The notes beneath the pieces were generated by a model. The model ran no database searches. It saw only the letters and a program-made list of their open reading frames with translations, and had not been told where the DNA came from. Shown in pieces: positions 8,687-17,166 of a stretch of DNA of 64,000 nt; position 1 is the stretch's first letter, and each line of letters starts with the position of its first letter. Source of the DNA: Sphingomonas sp. S1-29 (GTDB lineage Bacteria > Pseudomonadota > Alphaproteobacteria > Sphingomonadales > Sphingomonadaceae); assembly GCF_026167545.1 (NCBI RefSeq), contig NZ_CP110678.1:2841501-2905500 (forward strand), written 5' to 3'. The translations under genes were made by a program, and so were the position numbers.

Positions 8687-9230
8687 GGCCAAAACCTTAG
8701 GTGGGCTGTCACCTAGATGCCGGGAACTATGCGGGCCAAGCCGCGGTGTAGAGGGGCGTTTTGTCGTCACCACCACGCAAGTAATCGCAGCGCCTTTACG
8801 GTGGCCGGCCGCGACGCCGTCATGCAAGGCGCCTGACCGGGCGGGCAACCACCCTTGAGATGCCGCTAAATATTCGCTTCGCGCCGTATGAACAGATGTC
8901 CGCAGTCGCGGCTAAAATGCGTCCCGGAACGGCGGCTTCTGGGTCAAGCCGATCCGATCAAATTCTGTTCGCTTTGACAGTTCCAGAGTATCTTCGAAAT
9001 CGAGGCCCAGATAGCGGACGGGGCTCTCGATCTTGGTATGGCTAGCGGGATTTGACCGTGCAAAGATTTCCCGTTGCTTGTAGATGATCGACGCCTTGGT
9101 CCGCCGACGGGATTGGGTACCGTATGGGAAAAGTACACTGGGCCGTTCGCATCTCTGGTCTTCACTATATCGGTGAATGAACGGTCGAGATCGAGAACGC
9201 CGGATCGCTAGCCGGATGTCTGAAAGTGGG
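8687..9230. other. Gene-poor decayed region around the integrase remnant
   Basis: Apart from the recombinase relic at 8912-9120, this stretch holds no intact gene. Around 8730-8840 on the minus strand two frames give ankyrin-like snippets (ALHDGVAAGHR and DKTPLYTAAWPA), but they are out of frame with each other and too short to call. No RNA gene or terminator was recognised. Confidence 0.45.
8912..9120 (-). pseudogene. C-terminal remnant of a tyrosine recombinase/integrase
   Basis: Reading the minus strand in one frame from about 9110 to the TAG at 8914-8912 gives RRTKASIIYKQ, then a degenerate stretch, then SHTKIESPVRYLGLDFEDTL. This resembles the catalytic end of phage-type integrases (RRTKxxLIY...LLGHTKxESTVRYLGxxxDDAL). 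It keeps the Arg, the His and the nucleophile-position Tyr, but the GH is changed to SH and the helix between is scrambled. No N-terminal domain or start is present. It marks an old mobile-element insertion between the kinase relic and the nitrate locus. Confidence 0.6.
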
Positions 9231-10046
9231 TCATCTTGGCAATGACGTACGCGCTTTTTGCATCAGCGCTGGACTGACGGCACCCCGGGCTTCGGCGGTA
9301 GCTGACACGATAGCGGGAGCGCCGACCGTTTCGCCGATCAACAGCAGCGACGGATCATCGCCGCTGATCGTTTCGACCAGGAACGCCAGCGCCGATAGCG
9401 GCCCGCGCAGGATGCGTTCGTCGGGCAGCGATACGTTGACCGCGACCAGCACCGGGGTGTCGGGTGCGCGCCCCGCCGCGATCAGCCGGCGCGCTACTTC
9501 GCCGGCGGCGGCAGCGCCCATATACACCGCAAGCGTCGCTTCGGGGGCGGCGAGTGCCTTCCAGTCGAGGTCGAGCGGTTCGCCTGCGCGGGCGTGGGCG
9601 GTGACGAAGGTCAGTTTGCGTGCCATCCCCCGCAGCGTCAGCGATATGCCCGCCGATGCGGCGGCGGCGCTGGCGGTGGTGATGCCGGGGCAGATCCGCA
9701 CCGTGACGCCGCGTTCGGCGAGATGGTGGATCTCTTCGGTCGAACGCCCGAAGATCGACGGGTCGCCGCCCTTCAGCCGCACCACGCGCTTGCCCGCGAG
9801 CGCGGCGGCGGCGAGCAGGTCGTTGATCGATTGCTGGTCCTTCGAATGACGGCCCGATCGCTTGCCGACATATACGCGCGCGGTCGCGGGTGGAATCAGC
9901 GCGAGCACGCCGGGGCCGACCAGCGCGTCGTGGAAGACGATGTCGGCAGCCGCGATCAGCCGTTCGGCCTTGCGCGTCAGCAGTTCGGGATCGCCGGGGC
10001 CGGCACCGACCAGCCAGACCGATCCGGGGGCGAAATCATGCGGCAT
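9231..10046 (-). CDS. cobA: Uroporphyrinogen-III C-methyltransferase
   Basis: This 271-residue SUMT makes precorrin-2 from uroporphyrinogen III with two SAM-dependent methylations, the entry to siroheme. Motifs in order are VWLVGAGPGDPELLT at about 10-24, the VRLKGGDPSIFGR loop, the PGITTASAAAASAGISLT segment, and a final LLIGETVG. The start ATG 10046 overlaps the end of nasC by 11 bases. Its place at the end of the nitrate operon makes sense because NirB needs siroheme. It is a stand-alone methyltransferase, not a CysG fusion, so the ferrochelatase/dehydrogenase step must be encoded elsewhere. Confidence 0.95.
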   Translation of the reverse strand: MPHDFAPGSVWLVGAGPGDPELLTRKAERLIAAADIVFHDALVGPGVLALIPPATARVYVGKRSGRHSKDQQSINDLLAAAALAGKRVVRLKGGDPSIFGRSTEEIHHLAERGVTVRICPGITTASAAAASAGISLTLRGMARKLTFVTAHARAGEPLDLDWKALAAPEATLAVYMGAAAAGEVARRLIAAGRAPDTPVLVAVNVSLPDERILRGPLSALAFLVETISGDDPSLLLIGETVGAPAIVSATAEARGAVSPALMQKARTSLPR

Positions 10047-12627
10047 GGTGCGATCCTTCCGAAGCCAGAAGGCGGGCAAGCGCCGGGCGGCACGACCCGC
10101 AATTGGTGCCCGCGCCCAGTGCCGCGCCGATCGCGGCGACATCGACCAGCCGCGCCTGTGCGATCGCGTGCAGGATCGTCTGCAGCCCGACATCGTAACA
10201 GGCGCAGACGATCGGCCCGCGATCGATTTGCTCGCCCGGCGCGCGGCCCGCGAGCAGGTGCGGCGCGACGACCGCCTCGCGCAGTTGATCGACCAGCCAA
10301 TCGCGCGGGGGCAGGGTGCCGTCGCGGGTGATGAACAACGCGGCTGCCAGCCGACCGTCGTTCAGGATGGCGATCCGCCGCGATCCCTTGGCGGCATCGG
10401 CGGCTTCGATCCGCTGGCCATGCGGCAACAGCCGGTCGAGCGCGGCGGCGTCGCCGTCGCCCGCCAGATCCCAGGCGGTGCCGCTGGGGACCGCGATCCG
10501 CGTTGCCCATAGGCAGTCGGGGCGCGCGGCGAGTTCGTCGCGGACGATCAGGAAACCGCGCCAGGCGCAGGCCACCGCCTCGATCCGCGCGGGGGTCGAT
10601 TTGAACCCCGGCTGGCCCGAAAACGGATCGGCGAGCGCGCGTGCCAGCAGCCCGGTGCGCCCGCCGCTTGCCTGCTGATCGGTCCAGTGGATCGGCACGA
10701 AGACTTCGCCCGCGCGCTGGGTGGCGACGATGCTGGCGCGGTACAGGCTGTCGCCTTGCGGTGTCGCTACCCGGACCAGGCCGCCCTCGGCGATGCCAGC
10801 GCCGCGCGCGTCGTCGGGGTGGATCTCGGCCATCGGCTGTTCGCGGTGGCGCGCGAGCTTCGGGCTGAGCCCGGTGCGAGTCATCGTATGCCATTGGTCG
10901 CGGTAGCGGCCGGTGTTGAGCGTCAGCGGCCAATCGGCCAGCGGCGCGGCGATCGGCTTTTGCACGACCGGCACCAGCCGCGCGCGCCGGTCTGGGGTCG
11001 AGAAGCGGCCGTCGGCAAACGGCGTGCCGCCCCAGCGAAACGGCGTCATCGCGTCATATTCGGCATTGCCGCCCCCCGATCGGCCGGGCAGCGCGAACAG
11101 CCGTTCGCTGTCATTTTCATAGGTCGACAGCCGGCAATGCTCGCGCCAGATGTCGGCCGGGCGATCATAGGCGAAGGCGGTGCGCCACCCCATCCGCCGC
11201 GCGACCTGGGTGACGATCCACCAATCGGGCCTGGCGTCGCCTGGCGCGGGCAGGAAGGCGCGCTGGCGGCTGATCGTCCGGTCCGAATTGGTGACGGTGC
11301 CGTCCTTTTCGCCCCAGGCGGTGGCGGGCAGGCGGACATGCGCGTGGCGCGAGGTATCGGTCTGCGCGACCACGTCGGAGACGACGACGAACGGGCACGC
11401 CGCCAGCGCCGCGCGCACCCGGCCGGCGTCGGGCATCGACACCGCGGGGTTGGTCGCCATCACCCACAGCGCCTTGATCCGTCCTTCGCCCACCGCCCGG
11501 AACAGATCGACCGCCTTCAGCCCCGGCTTGGTCGCCATATTGGGCGCGGCCCAGAACCGTCCGACGCGCGCGACGTTTTCGGGGGCGAAATCCATATGCG
11601 CGGCGAGGCTGGAGGCCAGCCCGCCGACCTCGCGCCCGCCCATCGCATTGGGCTGGCCGGTGATCGAGAAAGGCGCGGCGCCGGGCTTGCCGATGCGCCC
11701 GGTGGCGAGGTGAAGGTTGGTGATCGCGTTGACCTGATCGGTGCCCGACAGCGACTGGTTCACCCCCTGGCTGAACATCGTCACGGTGCGCGGCGTCGCG
11801 GCGAACCATTCAAAAAAGCGCCTGAGGTCTTGCGGCGGCACATCGCAGATGCGCGCCACCGACCACAGGTCGCTTCCCTCTCCAACTCGGTCCCAGAAAT
11901 CCTTGGGCGTCGCGACATGCGCCGCCAGATACGCGTCGTCGACTACGCCCGCCTCGCGGCACCACGCGAGCAGCCCGTTCATCAGCGCGACGTCGGTGCC
12001 CGGACGGATCGCCAGATGCAGATCGGCTTCGCCTGCGGTTTCGGTGCGGCGCGGATCGATCACCACGAGCTTGGCCCCCGCCTCGCAGCGCGCGCGGATG
12101 CGCTGGTAGACGATCGGGTGGCACCAGGCGGTGTTCGATCCGACCAGCACGATCAGGTCGGTGGCGTCGAGATCGGCATAGCTTGCGGGTACGACATCCT
12201 CGCCGAAAGCGCGCATGTGGCCCGCGACCGCGCTGGCCATGCACAGCCGCGAATTGGTGTCGATATTGGCCGAGCCGATAAAGCCCTTCATCAGCTTGTT
12301 GGCGACGTAATAATCCTCGGTCAGCAACTGACCCGAGACGTAGAAGGCCACGCTGCCCGCCCCATGCTGCGCGATCGTGTCGCGGAAGCGTTTGGCGACC
12401 AGGTCGAGCGCCTTGTCCCAGGTCGCGCGGCGCTTGCCGATCCTCGGGTGGAGCAGCCGCCCTTCAAGCCCGATCGTCTCGCCCAGATGCGTGCCCTTGG
12501 AGCAGAGCCTGCCGGCATTGGCGGGATGATCGGGATCGCCCGCGATCGTCGCGCTGCGCTCGCCGGTCGGGGTGGCGAGGATGCCGCAGCCGACGCCGCA
12601 ATAGGCGCAGGTGGTGCGGATGCTCAA
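10036..12627 (-). CDS. nasC: Assimilatory nitrate reductase catalytic subunit (NasC/NasA type)
   Basis: The 863-residue cytoplasmic molybdoenzyme reduces nitrate to nitrite. The N-terminus carries the [4Fe-4S] cysteines C7, C10, C14 and C42 (CAYCGVGC...LCSKG). The bis-MGD molybdopterin domains follow (GSNTAWCHPIVYQR, GQPNAMGGREVG, NSDRTISRQR). The dinucleotide-binding C-terminal domain includes TGRYRDQWHTMTRTG. The last 60 residues form a BFD-like [2Fe-2S] module (CACYDVG...GTNCGSCRPAL), as in Klebsiella NasA-type enzymes, which supplies an extra electron relay. The start appears to be TTG 12627, since no ATG or GTG fits the cluster spacing, so translation may be weak. It overlaps cobA downstream. 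Confidence 0.95.
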   Translation of the reverse strand: MSIRTTCAYCGVGCGILATPTGERSATIAGDPDHPANAGRLCSKGTHLGETIGLEGRLLHPRIGKRRATWDKALDLVAKRFRDTIAQHGAGSVAFYVSGQLLTEDYYVANKLMKGFIGSANIDTNSRLCMASAVAGHMRAFGEDVVPASYADLDATDLIVLVGSNTAWCHPIVYQRIRARCEAGAKLVVIDPRRTETAGEADLHLAIRPGTDVALMNGLLAWCREAGVVDDAYLAAHVATPKDFWDRVGEGSDLWSVARICDVPPQDLRRFFEWFAATPRTVTMFSQGVNQSLSGTDQVNAITNLHLATGRIGKPGAAPFSITGQPNAMGGREVGGLASSLAAHMDFAPENVARVGRFWAAPNMATKPGLKAVDLFRAVGEGRIKALWVMATNPAVSMPDAGRVRAALAACPFVVVSDVVAQTDTSRHAHVRLPATAWGEKDGTVTNSDRTISRQRAFLPAPGDARPDWWIVTQVARRMGWRTAFAYDRPADIWREHCRLSTYENDSERLFALPGRSGGGNAEYDAMTPFRWGGTPFADGRFSTPDRRARLVPVVQKPIAAPLADWPLTLNTGRYRDQWHTMTRTGLSPKLARHREQPMAEIHPDDARGAGIAEGGLVRVATPQGDSLYRASIVATQRAGEVFVPIHWTDQQASGGRTGLLARALADPFSGQPGFKSTPARIEAVACAWRGFLIVRDELAARPDCLWATRIAVPSGTAWDLAGDGDAAALDRLLPHGQRIEAADAAKGSRRIAILNDGRLAAALFITRDGTLPPRDWLVDQLREAVVAPHLLAGRAPGEQIDRGPIVCACYDVGLQTILHAIAQARLVDVAAIGAALGAGTNCGSCRPALARLLASEGSHHAA

Positions 12628-12629
12628 AG

Positions 12630-12713
12630 CCCTCTCCCCTCCGGGGAGAGGGTTGGGAGAGGGGCAGTGCGGAGGCGCCGCGGCTCCAGCCCCTCTCCCG
12701 GGAGGGGAGAGGG
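12630..12713. repeat. Palindromic intergenic repeat (CCCTCTCCC family) between nasC and nirD
   Basis: The spacer is built from inverted blocks: CCTCTCCCCTCCGGGGAGAGG on the left and CCCCTCTCCCGGGAGGGGAG on the right, with a GGAGGCGCCGCGGCTCC-like core between. Each arm folds on itself and the arms can pair with each other. Repeats of this look occur in other spacers here (63192-63215). As RNA it could slow decay or partly terminate between nirD and nasC; that is inference. Confidence 0.75.
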
Positions 12714-12730
12714 AGAAGACGAACGCGCCC

Positions 12731-13072
12731 TCACGCCGCCGCCTGCATCGTGCTTGCCCGGCAGATCAGCACCCGCCCGCCGCTCAGCTTCACCGGGATC
12801 ACCGGTGTACACCCCTTGTCCTCACCCAGCGCTTCGCCGGTCGCCAGCGCGATCCGCCAATTGTGGAGCGGGCAGGCGACCGCGCCGCCATGGACGATCC
12901 CCTGGCTCAGCCGCCCGCCCTTGTGCGGGCAGCGATCGGCCAGCGCGAAGACGCGGCCGTCGCCGGTGCGAAAGACCGCGATGTCGTCGCCGCCTTCGAC
13001 CTGCACCGTGCGGCTGCCGCGCACGGGGATTTCATCGGCCCAGCCGATGTCGAGCCATTCACCGGTCAACAT
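12731..13072 (-). CDS. nirD: Nitrite reductase (NADH) small subunit, Rieske type
   Basis: The 113-residue protein is a NirD-like Rieske fold. Unlike enterobacterial NirD, which lacks cluster ligands, it has all four canonical ligands: C48 and H50 in RCPHKGG, C67 and H70 in CPLHNW. It therefore probably binds a [2Fe-2S] cluster and passes electrons within the NirBD complex. It is followed by nasC and preceded by nirB in the same direction, with a repeat in each spacer. The ATG at 13072 has GAGGATC just upstream. Confidence 0.93.
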   Translation of the reverse strand: MLTGEWLDIGWADEIPVRGSRTVQVEGGDDIAVFRTGDGRVFALADRCPHKGGRLSQGIVHGGAVACPLHNWRIALATGEALGEDKGCTPVIPVKLSGGRVLICRASTMQAAA

Positions 13073-13089
13073 GGTCGATCCTCCTGAAA

Positions 13090-13172
13090 TCCGTTCGCTT
13101 CGAGCGAAGTCGAGAAGCGCTGGCGGGGTGGTGGCGGCTCAAAGCGTGTCTCGACTTCGCTCGACACGAACG
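13090..13172. repeat. Inverted repeat between nirB and nirD
   Basis: The left arm CGTTCGCTTCGAGCGAAGTC and the right arm GACTTCGCTCGACACGAACG are nearly complementary over about 25 bases and flank a loop of roughly 25 bases. The sequence belongs to the CGTTCG-type sphingomonad repeats, also seen at 57640-57723. It sits inside the nitrate operon, so it would be transcribed. Confidence 0.75.
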
Positions 13173-13184
13173 GGGGAGCGGCGG

Positions 13185-15698
13185 TCATGCCGGCACCGCA
13201 TGCGGGGTGAAGCGCGCCATCGGCGCATGCTGTTCGCGTTCGGCCCCCGCCGCGCGCGCTGCCCAGGGGTCGTCCTGCAAGAACTGCTGCGCGACGTGGA
13301 ACCGCCCCGCCAGTGCATCACGTCCCTCGGCGTCGTCGGCGATCCGCGCGCGGATATAGTCGACGCCGACGCGCTCGATCCACGGCGCGGTGCGCTCGAG
13401 ATAGCGCGCTTCCTCGCGGTATAATTGGATGAAGGCCGCGCAATAATGCATCGCCTCAGCCTCGGTCGCCACCTTGCACAGGAAATCGGTGGCGCGCACC
13501 TTGATCCCGCCATTGCCGCCGACCGACAGCTCATAGCCGCTGTCGACGCACACCACGCCGAAATCCTTGATCGTCGCCTCGGCGCAATTGCGCGGGCAGC
13601 CCGACACCGCGATCTTGAACTTGTGCGGCATCCACGAGCCCCAGGTCATCCGCTCGATCTTGACGCCAAGCCCGGTCGAATCCTGCGTGCCGAAGCGGCA
13701 CCATTCGGACCCGACACAGGTCTTCACCGTGCGCAGCGACTTGCCATAGGCATGGCCGCTGACCATTCCGGCGGCGTTGAGATCGGCCCAGACCGCGGGC
13801 AGATCCTCCTTCTTGATCCCGAATATATCGAGCCGCTGACCGCCGGTCACCTTGACCATCGGCGCATCATATTTCTCGACGACATCGGCGATCGCGCGCA
13901 ACTCGCGCGGGGTGGTCAGCCCGCCCCACATGCGCGGGACGACCGAATAGGTGCCGTCCTTCTGGATGTTGGCGTGCATCCGTTCGTTGACGAAGCGGCT
14001 CTGCTGGTCGTCGACATATTCGCCCGGCAGCGCGCACAGCAGATAATAATTGAGCGCTGGGCGACACGACGAACAGCCATCGGGGGTCGCCCAGTGCAGC
14101 TTCTGCATCACCTCGGGGATCGAGCGCATCTGCTGGGCGACGATTTCGCGGCGGACATCGTCATGGCCGAAGCTGGTGCAGTTGCACATCGTCCTGGGGC
14201 CGGCTTCGACCGCGTCGCCCAGCGTGATCGCCAGCAGCGTCTCGACGATGCCGGTGCACGATCCGCACGATGCCGATGCCTTGCACCCCGCGCGCACCGC
14301 ATCCAGGCTGTGCCCGCCGGCGTCGATACACGCGACGACCTGTCCCTTGGTCACGCCGTTGCAGCCGCAAATCTCCGCGGTATCGGAAAGCGCTGCAACG
14401 GCGGCCTTAGGGTCCGCGACGCCCCCTCCCGAGGCGAAGGCCTGGCCGAAAATCAGCATGTCGCGGATCGCGCCGATATCCTCGCCGCGCTTGAGCAGGT
14501 CGAAATACCAGCCGCCATCGCCGGTGTCGCCATATAGCACCGCGCCGACGATGCGGTCGTCCTTCACCACCACGCGCTTGTAGATGCCGCGTGAGGCGTC
14601 GCGCAGCACGATGTCTTCGGCACCGTCGGTGCCCGAGAAATCGCCTGCCGAGAAGACGTCGAGCCCGGCGACCTTGAGCTTGGTCGAGGTCACCGATCCG
14701 CGATAGCCGCTATGGCTGCCGACCAGCCCGTCGGCGAGCGCGCGGCACATGTCCCACAAAGGCGCGACCAGCCCATAGACCTGGCCGTCATGCTCGACGC
14801 ATTCGCCCACCGCGAGGATCGCGGGGTCGCTGGTGACCATATGATCGTCGACCTGGATGCCGCGCCCCACCGCCAGCCCGGCGTCGCGCGCGAGTGCCAC
14901 CGAGGGGCGGATGCCGACCGCCATCACCACCAGGCTGGCGGGAATCAGCGTGCCGTCCTTCAGCCGCACCCCCTCGACCGCTTCGGTGCCGACGATCTCG
15001 GCGGTGTTGGCCTGGGTCAGGATCGTCTGGCCGCGCGCTTCGAGCGCCGATTTGAGCAGCCAGCCCGCCGCCTCGTCGAGCTGGCGCTCCATCAGCGTCG
15101 GCATCAGATGGATCACCGTCACCTTCATGCCGCGCAATGTCAGCCCATGCGCCGCCTCTAGCCCAAGCAGTCCGCCGCCGATCACCACCGCATCGCCGCC
15201 CTTGCCTGCGGCGGCGAGCATATGATCGACATCGGCCATGTCGCGAAAGGTGATGACGCCGGGCAGGTCCTTGCCGGGGACGGGGATGATGAACGGGTCC
15301 GATCCGGTGGCGATCAACAGCCGGTCATAGCCGACCGTGCGCCCCGATTGTGCAGTCACGGTCCTCGCGGTGCGATCGATCGCCAGCACCGGATCGCTGG
15401 TGACCAGCTCGATCCCGTTGGCGGCGTACCATTGGCGATCGTTGATCACGATCTCGTCGAAGCTCTTTTCGCCCGCGAGCACCGGCGACAGCATGATGCG
15501 GTTGTAGTTCACATGCGGCTCGGCACCGAAGATCGTCACGCGGTAGCGGCTGGGATCGCGCGCGATCAGCTCCTCGATCGCACGGCAGCCCGCCATGCCG
15601 TTGCCGATCACGACCAGATGTTCGCGCTCAAGGGCGGCGGCGGGGTGCGACTGGTGGTGCATCGGATCGTCCAGCGGGAGGGGTAGGGGCGGGCGCAT
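13185..15698 (-). CDS. nirB: Nitrite reductase (NADH) large subunit
   Basis: The 837-residue siroheme enzyme reduces nitrite to ammonium in the cytosol. Domains in order are FAD/NAD-binding (VVIGNGMAGCRAIEEL near 28; a second GGGLLGLEAAHGL), two BFD-type [2Fe-2S] segments (CGCNGVTKGQV...CGSC; then CNCTSFGHDDV...GCSSCRPALNYY), and the sulfite/nitrite reductase half with the 4Fe-4S/siroheme cysteines in TCVGSEWC and SGCPRNC. The start ATG 15698 shares a base with the transporter stop (TGATG); an alternative ATG 12 codons later (15662) would drop only a proline-rich leader. The C-terminal 60 residues are a helical NirB-type tail. It requires the siroheme made through the cobA product. Confidence 0.96.
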   Translation of the reverse strand: MRPPLPLPLDDPMHHQSHPAAALEREHLVVIGNGMAGCRAIEELIARDPSRYRVTIFGAEPHVNYNRIMLSPVLAGEKSFDEIVINDRQWYAANGIELVTSDPVLAIDRTARTVTAQSGRTVGYDRLLIATGSDPFIIPVPGKDLPGVITFRDMADVDHMLAAAGKGGDAVVIGGGLLGLEAAHGLTLRGMKVTVIHLMPTLMERQLDEAAGWLLKSALEARGQTILTQANTAEIVGTEAVEGVRLKDGTLIPASLVVMAVGIRPSVALARDAGLAVGRGIQVDDHMVTSDPAILAVGECVEHDGQVYGLVAPLWDMCRALADGLVGSHSGYRGSVTSTKLKVAGLDVFSAGDFSGTDGAEDIVLRDASRGIYKRVVVKDDRIVGAVLYGDTGDGGWYFDLLKRGEDIGAIRDMLIFGQAFASGGGVADPKAAVAALSDTAEICGCNGVTKGQVVACIDAGGHSLDAVRAGCKASASCGSCTGIVETLLAITLGDAVEAGPRTMCNCTSFGHDDVRREIVAQQMRSIPEVMQKLHWATPDGCSSCRPALNYYLLCALPGEYVDDQQSRFVNERMHANIQKDGTYSVVPRMWGGLTTPRELRAIADVVEKYDAPMVKVTGGQRLDIFGIKKEDLPAVWADLNAAGMVSGHAYGKSLRTVKTCVGSEWCRFGTQDSTGLGVKIERMTWGSWMPHKFKIAVSGCPRNCAEATIKDFGVVCVDSGYELSVGGNGGIKVRATDFLCKVATEAEAMHYCAAFIQLYREEARYLERTAPWIERVGVDYIRARIADDAEGRDALAGRFHVAQQFLQDDPWAARAAGAEREQHAPMARFTPHAVPA

Positions 15699-16936
15699 CA
15701 GATCCGCACCCCGGCAACGGTGGTCCAGCGCGCACGCCAGCGCGGCTTGACCAGCGTCAGTCCGGCAAGCGCGATCAGCGACAGCGCGGCGAAGATCAGG
15801 AAGCCCGGCTGGAAGCTGCCGGTCCATTGCTTGGCAAGGCCCAGCGACGAAGCGAGGTAGAAGCCGCCGACCCCGCCCGCCATGCCGACCAGCCCGGTCA
15901 TCACCCCAATCTCGGCAGCGAAACGCTGCGGCACCAGCTGGAACACCGCGCCGTTGCCTGCGCCCAGTGCGAGCATCGCCAGCACGAACAACGCCAGCGC
16001 GGCATCGACCCGGCTGGCCGCGCCGACTCCCGCCAGCGCTACCGCGGCGACCGCGAACACCACCGACAGCGTCTTGACCCCGCCGATCCGGTCGGCGAGC
16101 GCGCCGCCCATCGGCCGCACCATCGATCCGGCGAACACGCAGCCCGCGGTGCAATAGCCCGCCAGCACGGTATCGAGCCCGAACCGGTCGGTGAAATAGA
16201 TCGGCAGCGACGCCGCCAGCCCGACGAACCCGCCGAAGGTGACCGCGTAAAACCCCATCAGCGACCAGGCATCGGCTTGCTTGAGCGGTTCGAGATATTC
16301 GGACAGGCGCTTGGGGGCAGGGGCACCCGGCGCGTCCTTGGCCAGCGCCAGATAGACGATCAGCACCAGCGTCAGCGGGATGCAGGCGAGCCCGAGCACC
16401 GCGTTCCAGCCGAACATCTTGGCCAGCGTCGGCGCGAACAGGGCGGCGAGCACCGTCCCCGAATTGCCCATTCCGGCAAGCCCCATCGCTTTGCCCTGAT
16501 GTTCGGGCGGGTACCAGCGGCTGGCGAGCGGCAGCGCGATCGCGAAGCTCGCCCCGGCAAAGCCCAGGATCACCCCGAGCGCCAGTGTGCCGGCAAAGCT
16601 GTTCACCCCCAGTGCCCAGGCGCTGAACAACCCGCCGATGACGATGATCTGGCCGATCGCCCCCGACCGCTTCGGCCCGATCCGGTCGACCAGCAGCCCG
16701 TTGACGACGCGGAGCGCCGCGCCGGCGAGCGTCGGCACCGCGACCATGAGCCCCTTTTGCGCGGGCGTCAGCGCCAGCGCCAGGGCGATGTCGGGGGCGA
16801 GCGGGCCGAGCAGCACCCACACCATGAACGCGAAATCGAAATACAGGAACGCTGCGATCAGCGTCGGCTTGTGGCCGCTGTCCCAAAAGCCGCGAGTCGG
16901 TTCGCTCGGTTCGTCATGCCAGAAGGTCGTTGCCAT
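15698..16936 (-). CDS. MFS nitrate/nitrite transporter (NarK/NasA family)
   Basis: This 412-residue, twelve-helix major-facilitator protein has the nitrate-porter signatures: FDFAFMVWVLLGPL in helix 1, the loop RIGPKRSGAIGQ, GFAGASFAIALPLASRWYP, GLAGMGNSGT (nitrate signature of helix 5), and GMAGGVGGFYL (second signature, helix 11). The start is ATG 16936 (MATTFW), with GGGGG upstream; a TTG nine codons earlier is less likely. It is the first gene after the regulated leader, so uptake, nitrite reduction and nitrate reduction are switched together. There is no domain fusion. Confidence 0.93.
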   Translation of the reverse strand: MATTFWHDEPSEPTRGFWDSGHKPTLIAAFLYFDFAFMVWVLLGPLAPDIALALALTPAQKGLMVAVPTLAGAALRVVNGLLVDRIGPKRSGAIGQIIVIGGLFSAWALGVNSFAGTLALGVILGFAGASFAIALPLASRWYPPEHQGKAMGLAGMGNSGTVLAALFAPTLAKMFGWNAVLGLACIPLTLVLIVYLALAKDAPGAPAPKRLSEYLEPLKQADAWSLMGFYAVTFGGFVGLAASLPIYFTDRFGLDTVLAGYCTAGCVFAGSMVRPMGGALADRIGGVKTLSVVFAVAAVALAGVGAASRVDAALALFVLAMLALGAGNGAVFQLVPQRFAAEIGVMTGLVGMAGGVGGFYLASSLGLAKQWTGSFQPGFLIFAALSLIALAGLTLVKPRWRARWTTVAGVRI

Positions 16937-16960
16937 GGTCGTGCCCCCATCTGCGATGGA

Positions 16961-17009
16961 CAAAGAAAAAGCCGCCCCGACGGCGACCTTGCGGGCGCAT
17001 CGGGGCGGC
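16961..17009 (-). terminator. Intrinsic terminator (attenuator) in the nitrate operon leader
   Basis: On the minus strand GCCGCCCCGA (17009-17000) pairs perfectly over 10 bases with TCGGGGCGGC (16980-16971), with a 19-base loop, followed at once by TTTTTCTTT. It lies 25 bases before the transporter start and inside the untranslated leader, where it would abort transcription unless bypassed. Together with the two-hairpin element upstream it forms a classic attenuation site. Confidence 0.88.
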
Positions 17010-17051
17010 TTCGTTGCCTGTGGACGACCATCCGGCCATCCGACGCGGTTC

Positions 17052-17104
17052 GGTCCCCTCGTTGGAACCTTGCGCGGTTATCTCGTGCCGGACTTCCTTG
17101 TCCG
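17052..17104 (-). promoter_or_regulatory. Two-hairpin ANTAR (NasT) RNA target in the nitrate leader
   Basis: Hairpin P1 (17104-17089) is CGGAC, hexaloop AAGGAA, GTCCG. Hairpin P2 (17069-17052) is GGTTCC, hexaloop AACGAG, GGGACC, with one U-G pair. Both loops have A at position 1 and G at position 4, the known recognition rule for ANTAR regulators such as NasT. They are 19 bases apart and end 42 bases before the attenuator. NasT released from NasS in the presence of nitrate would bind here and let polymerase pass. The spacing to the terminator is longer than in many examples, so the exact antitermination geometry is uncertain. Confidence 0.85.
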
Positions 17105-17166
17105 ACGCGGGGAAGATGACCGATTCGCAGGCGCGACGCAAGCGTCGTTTCGCAATCGCAGCATGA

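Noticed and set aside
8730-8840. Ankyrin-like snippets on the minus strand (ALHDGVAAGHR; DKTPLYTAAWPA)
   Set aside because: They are in different frames and too short to separate from chance; mentioned only as possible debris.
10687-13359. A long plus-strand frame opposite nasC and nirD
   Set aside because: No domain can be seen and it runs across two real genes and a repeat.
17134-17147. Perfect small dyad CGACGCAAGCGTCG between nasS and the nitrate leader
   Set aside because: Could be an operator or weak hairpin, but there is no T-run and no matching known site, and such dyads are frequent at this GC content.
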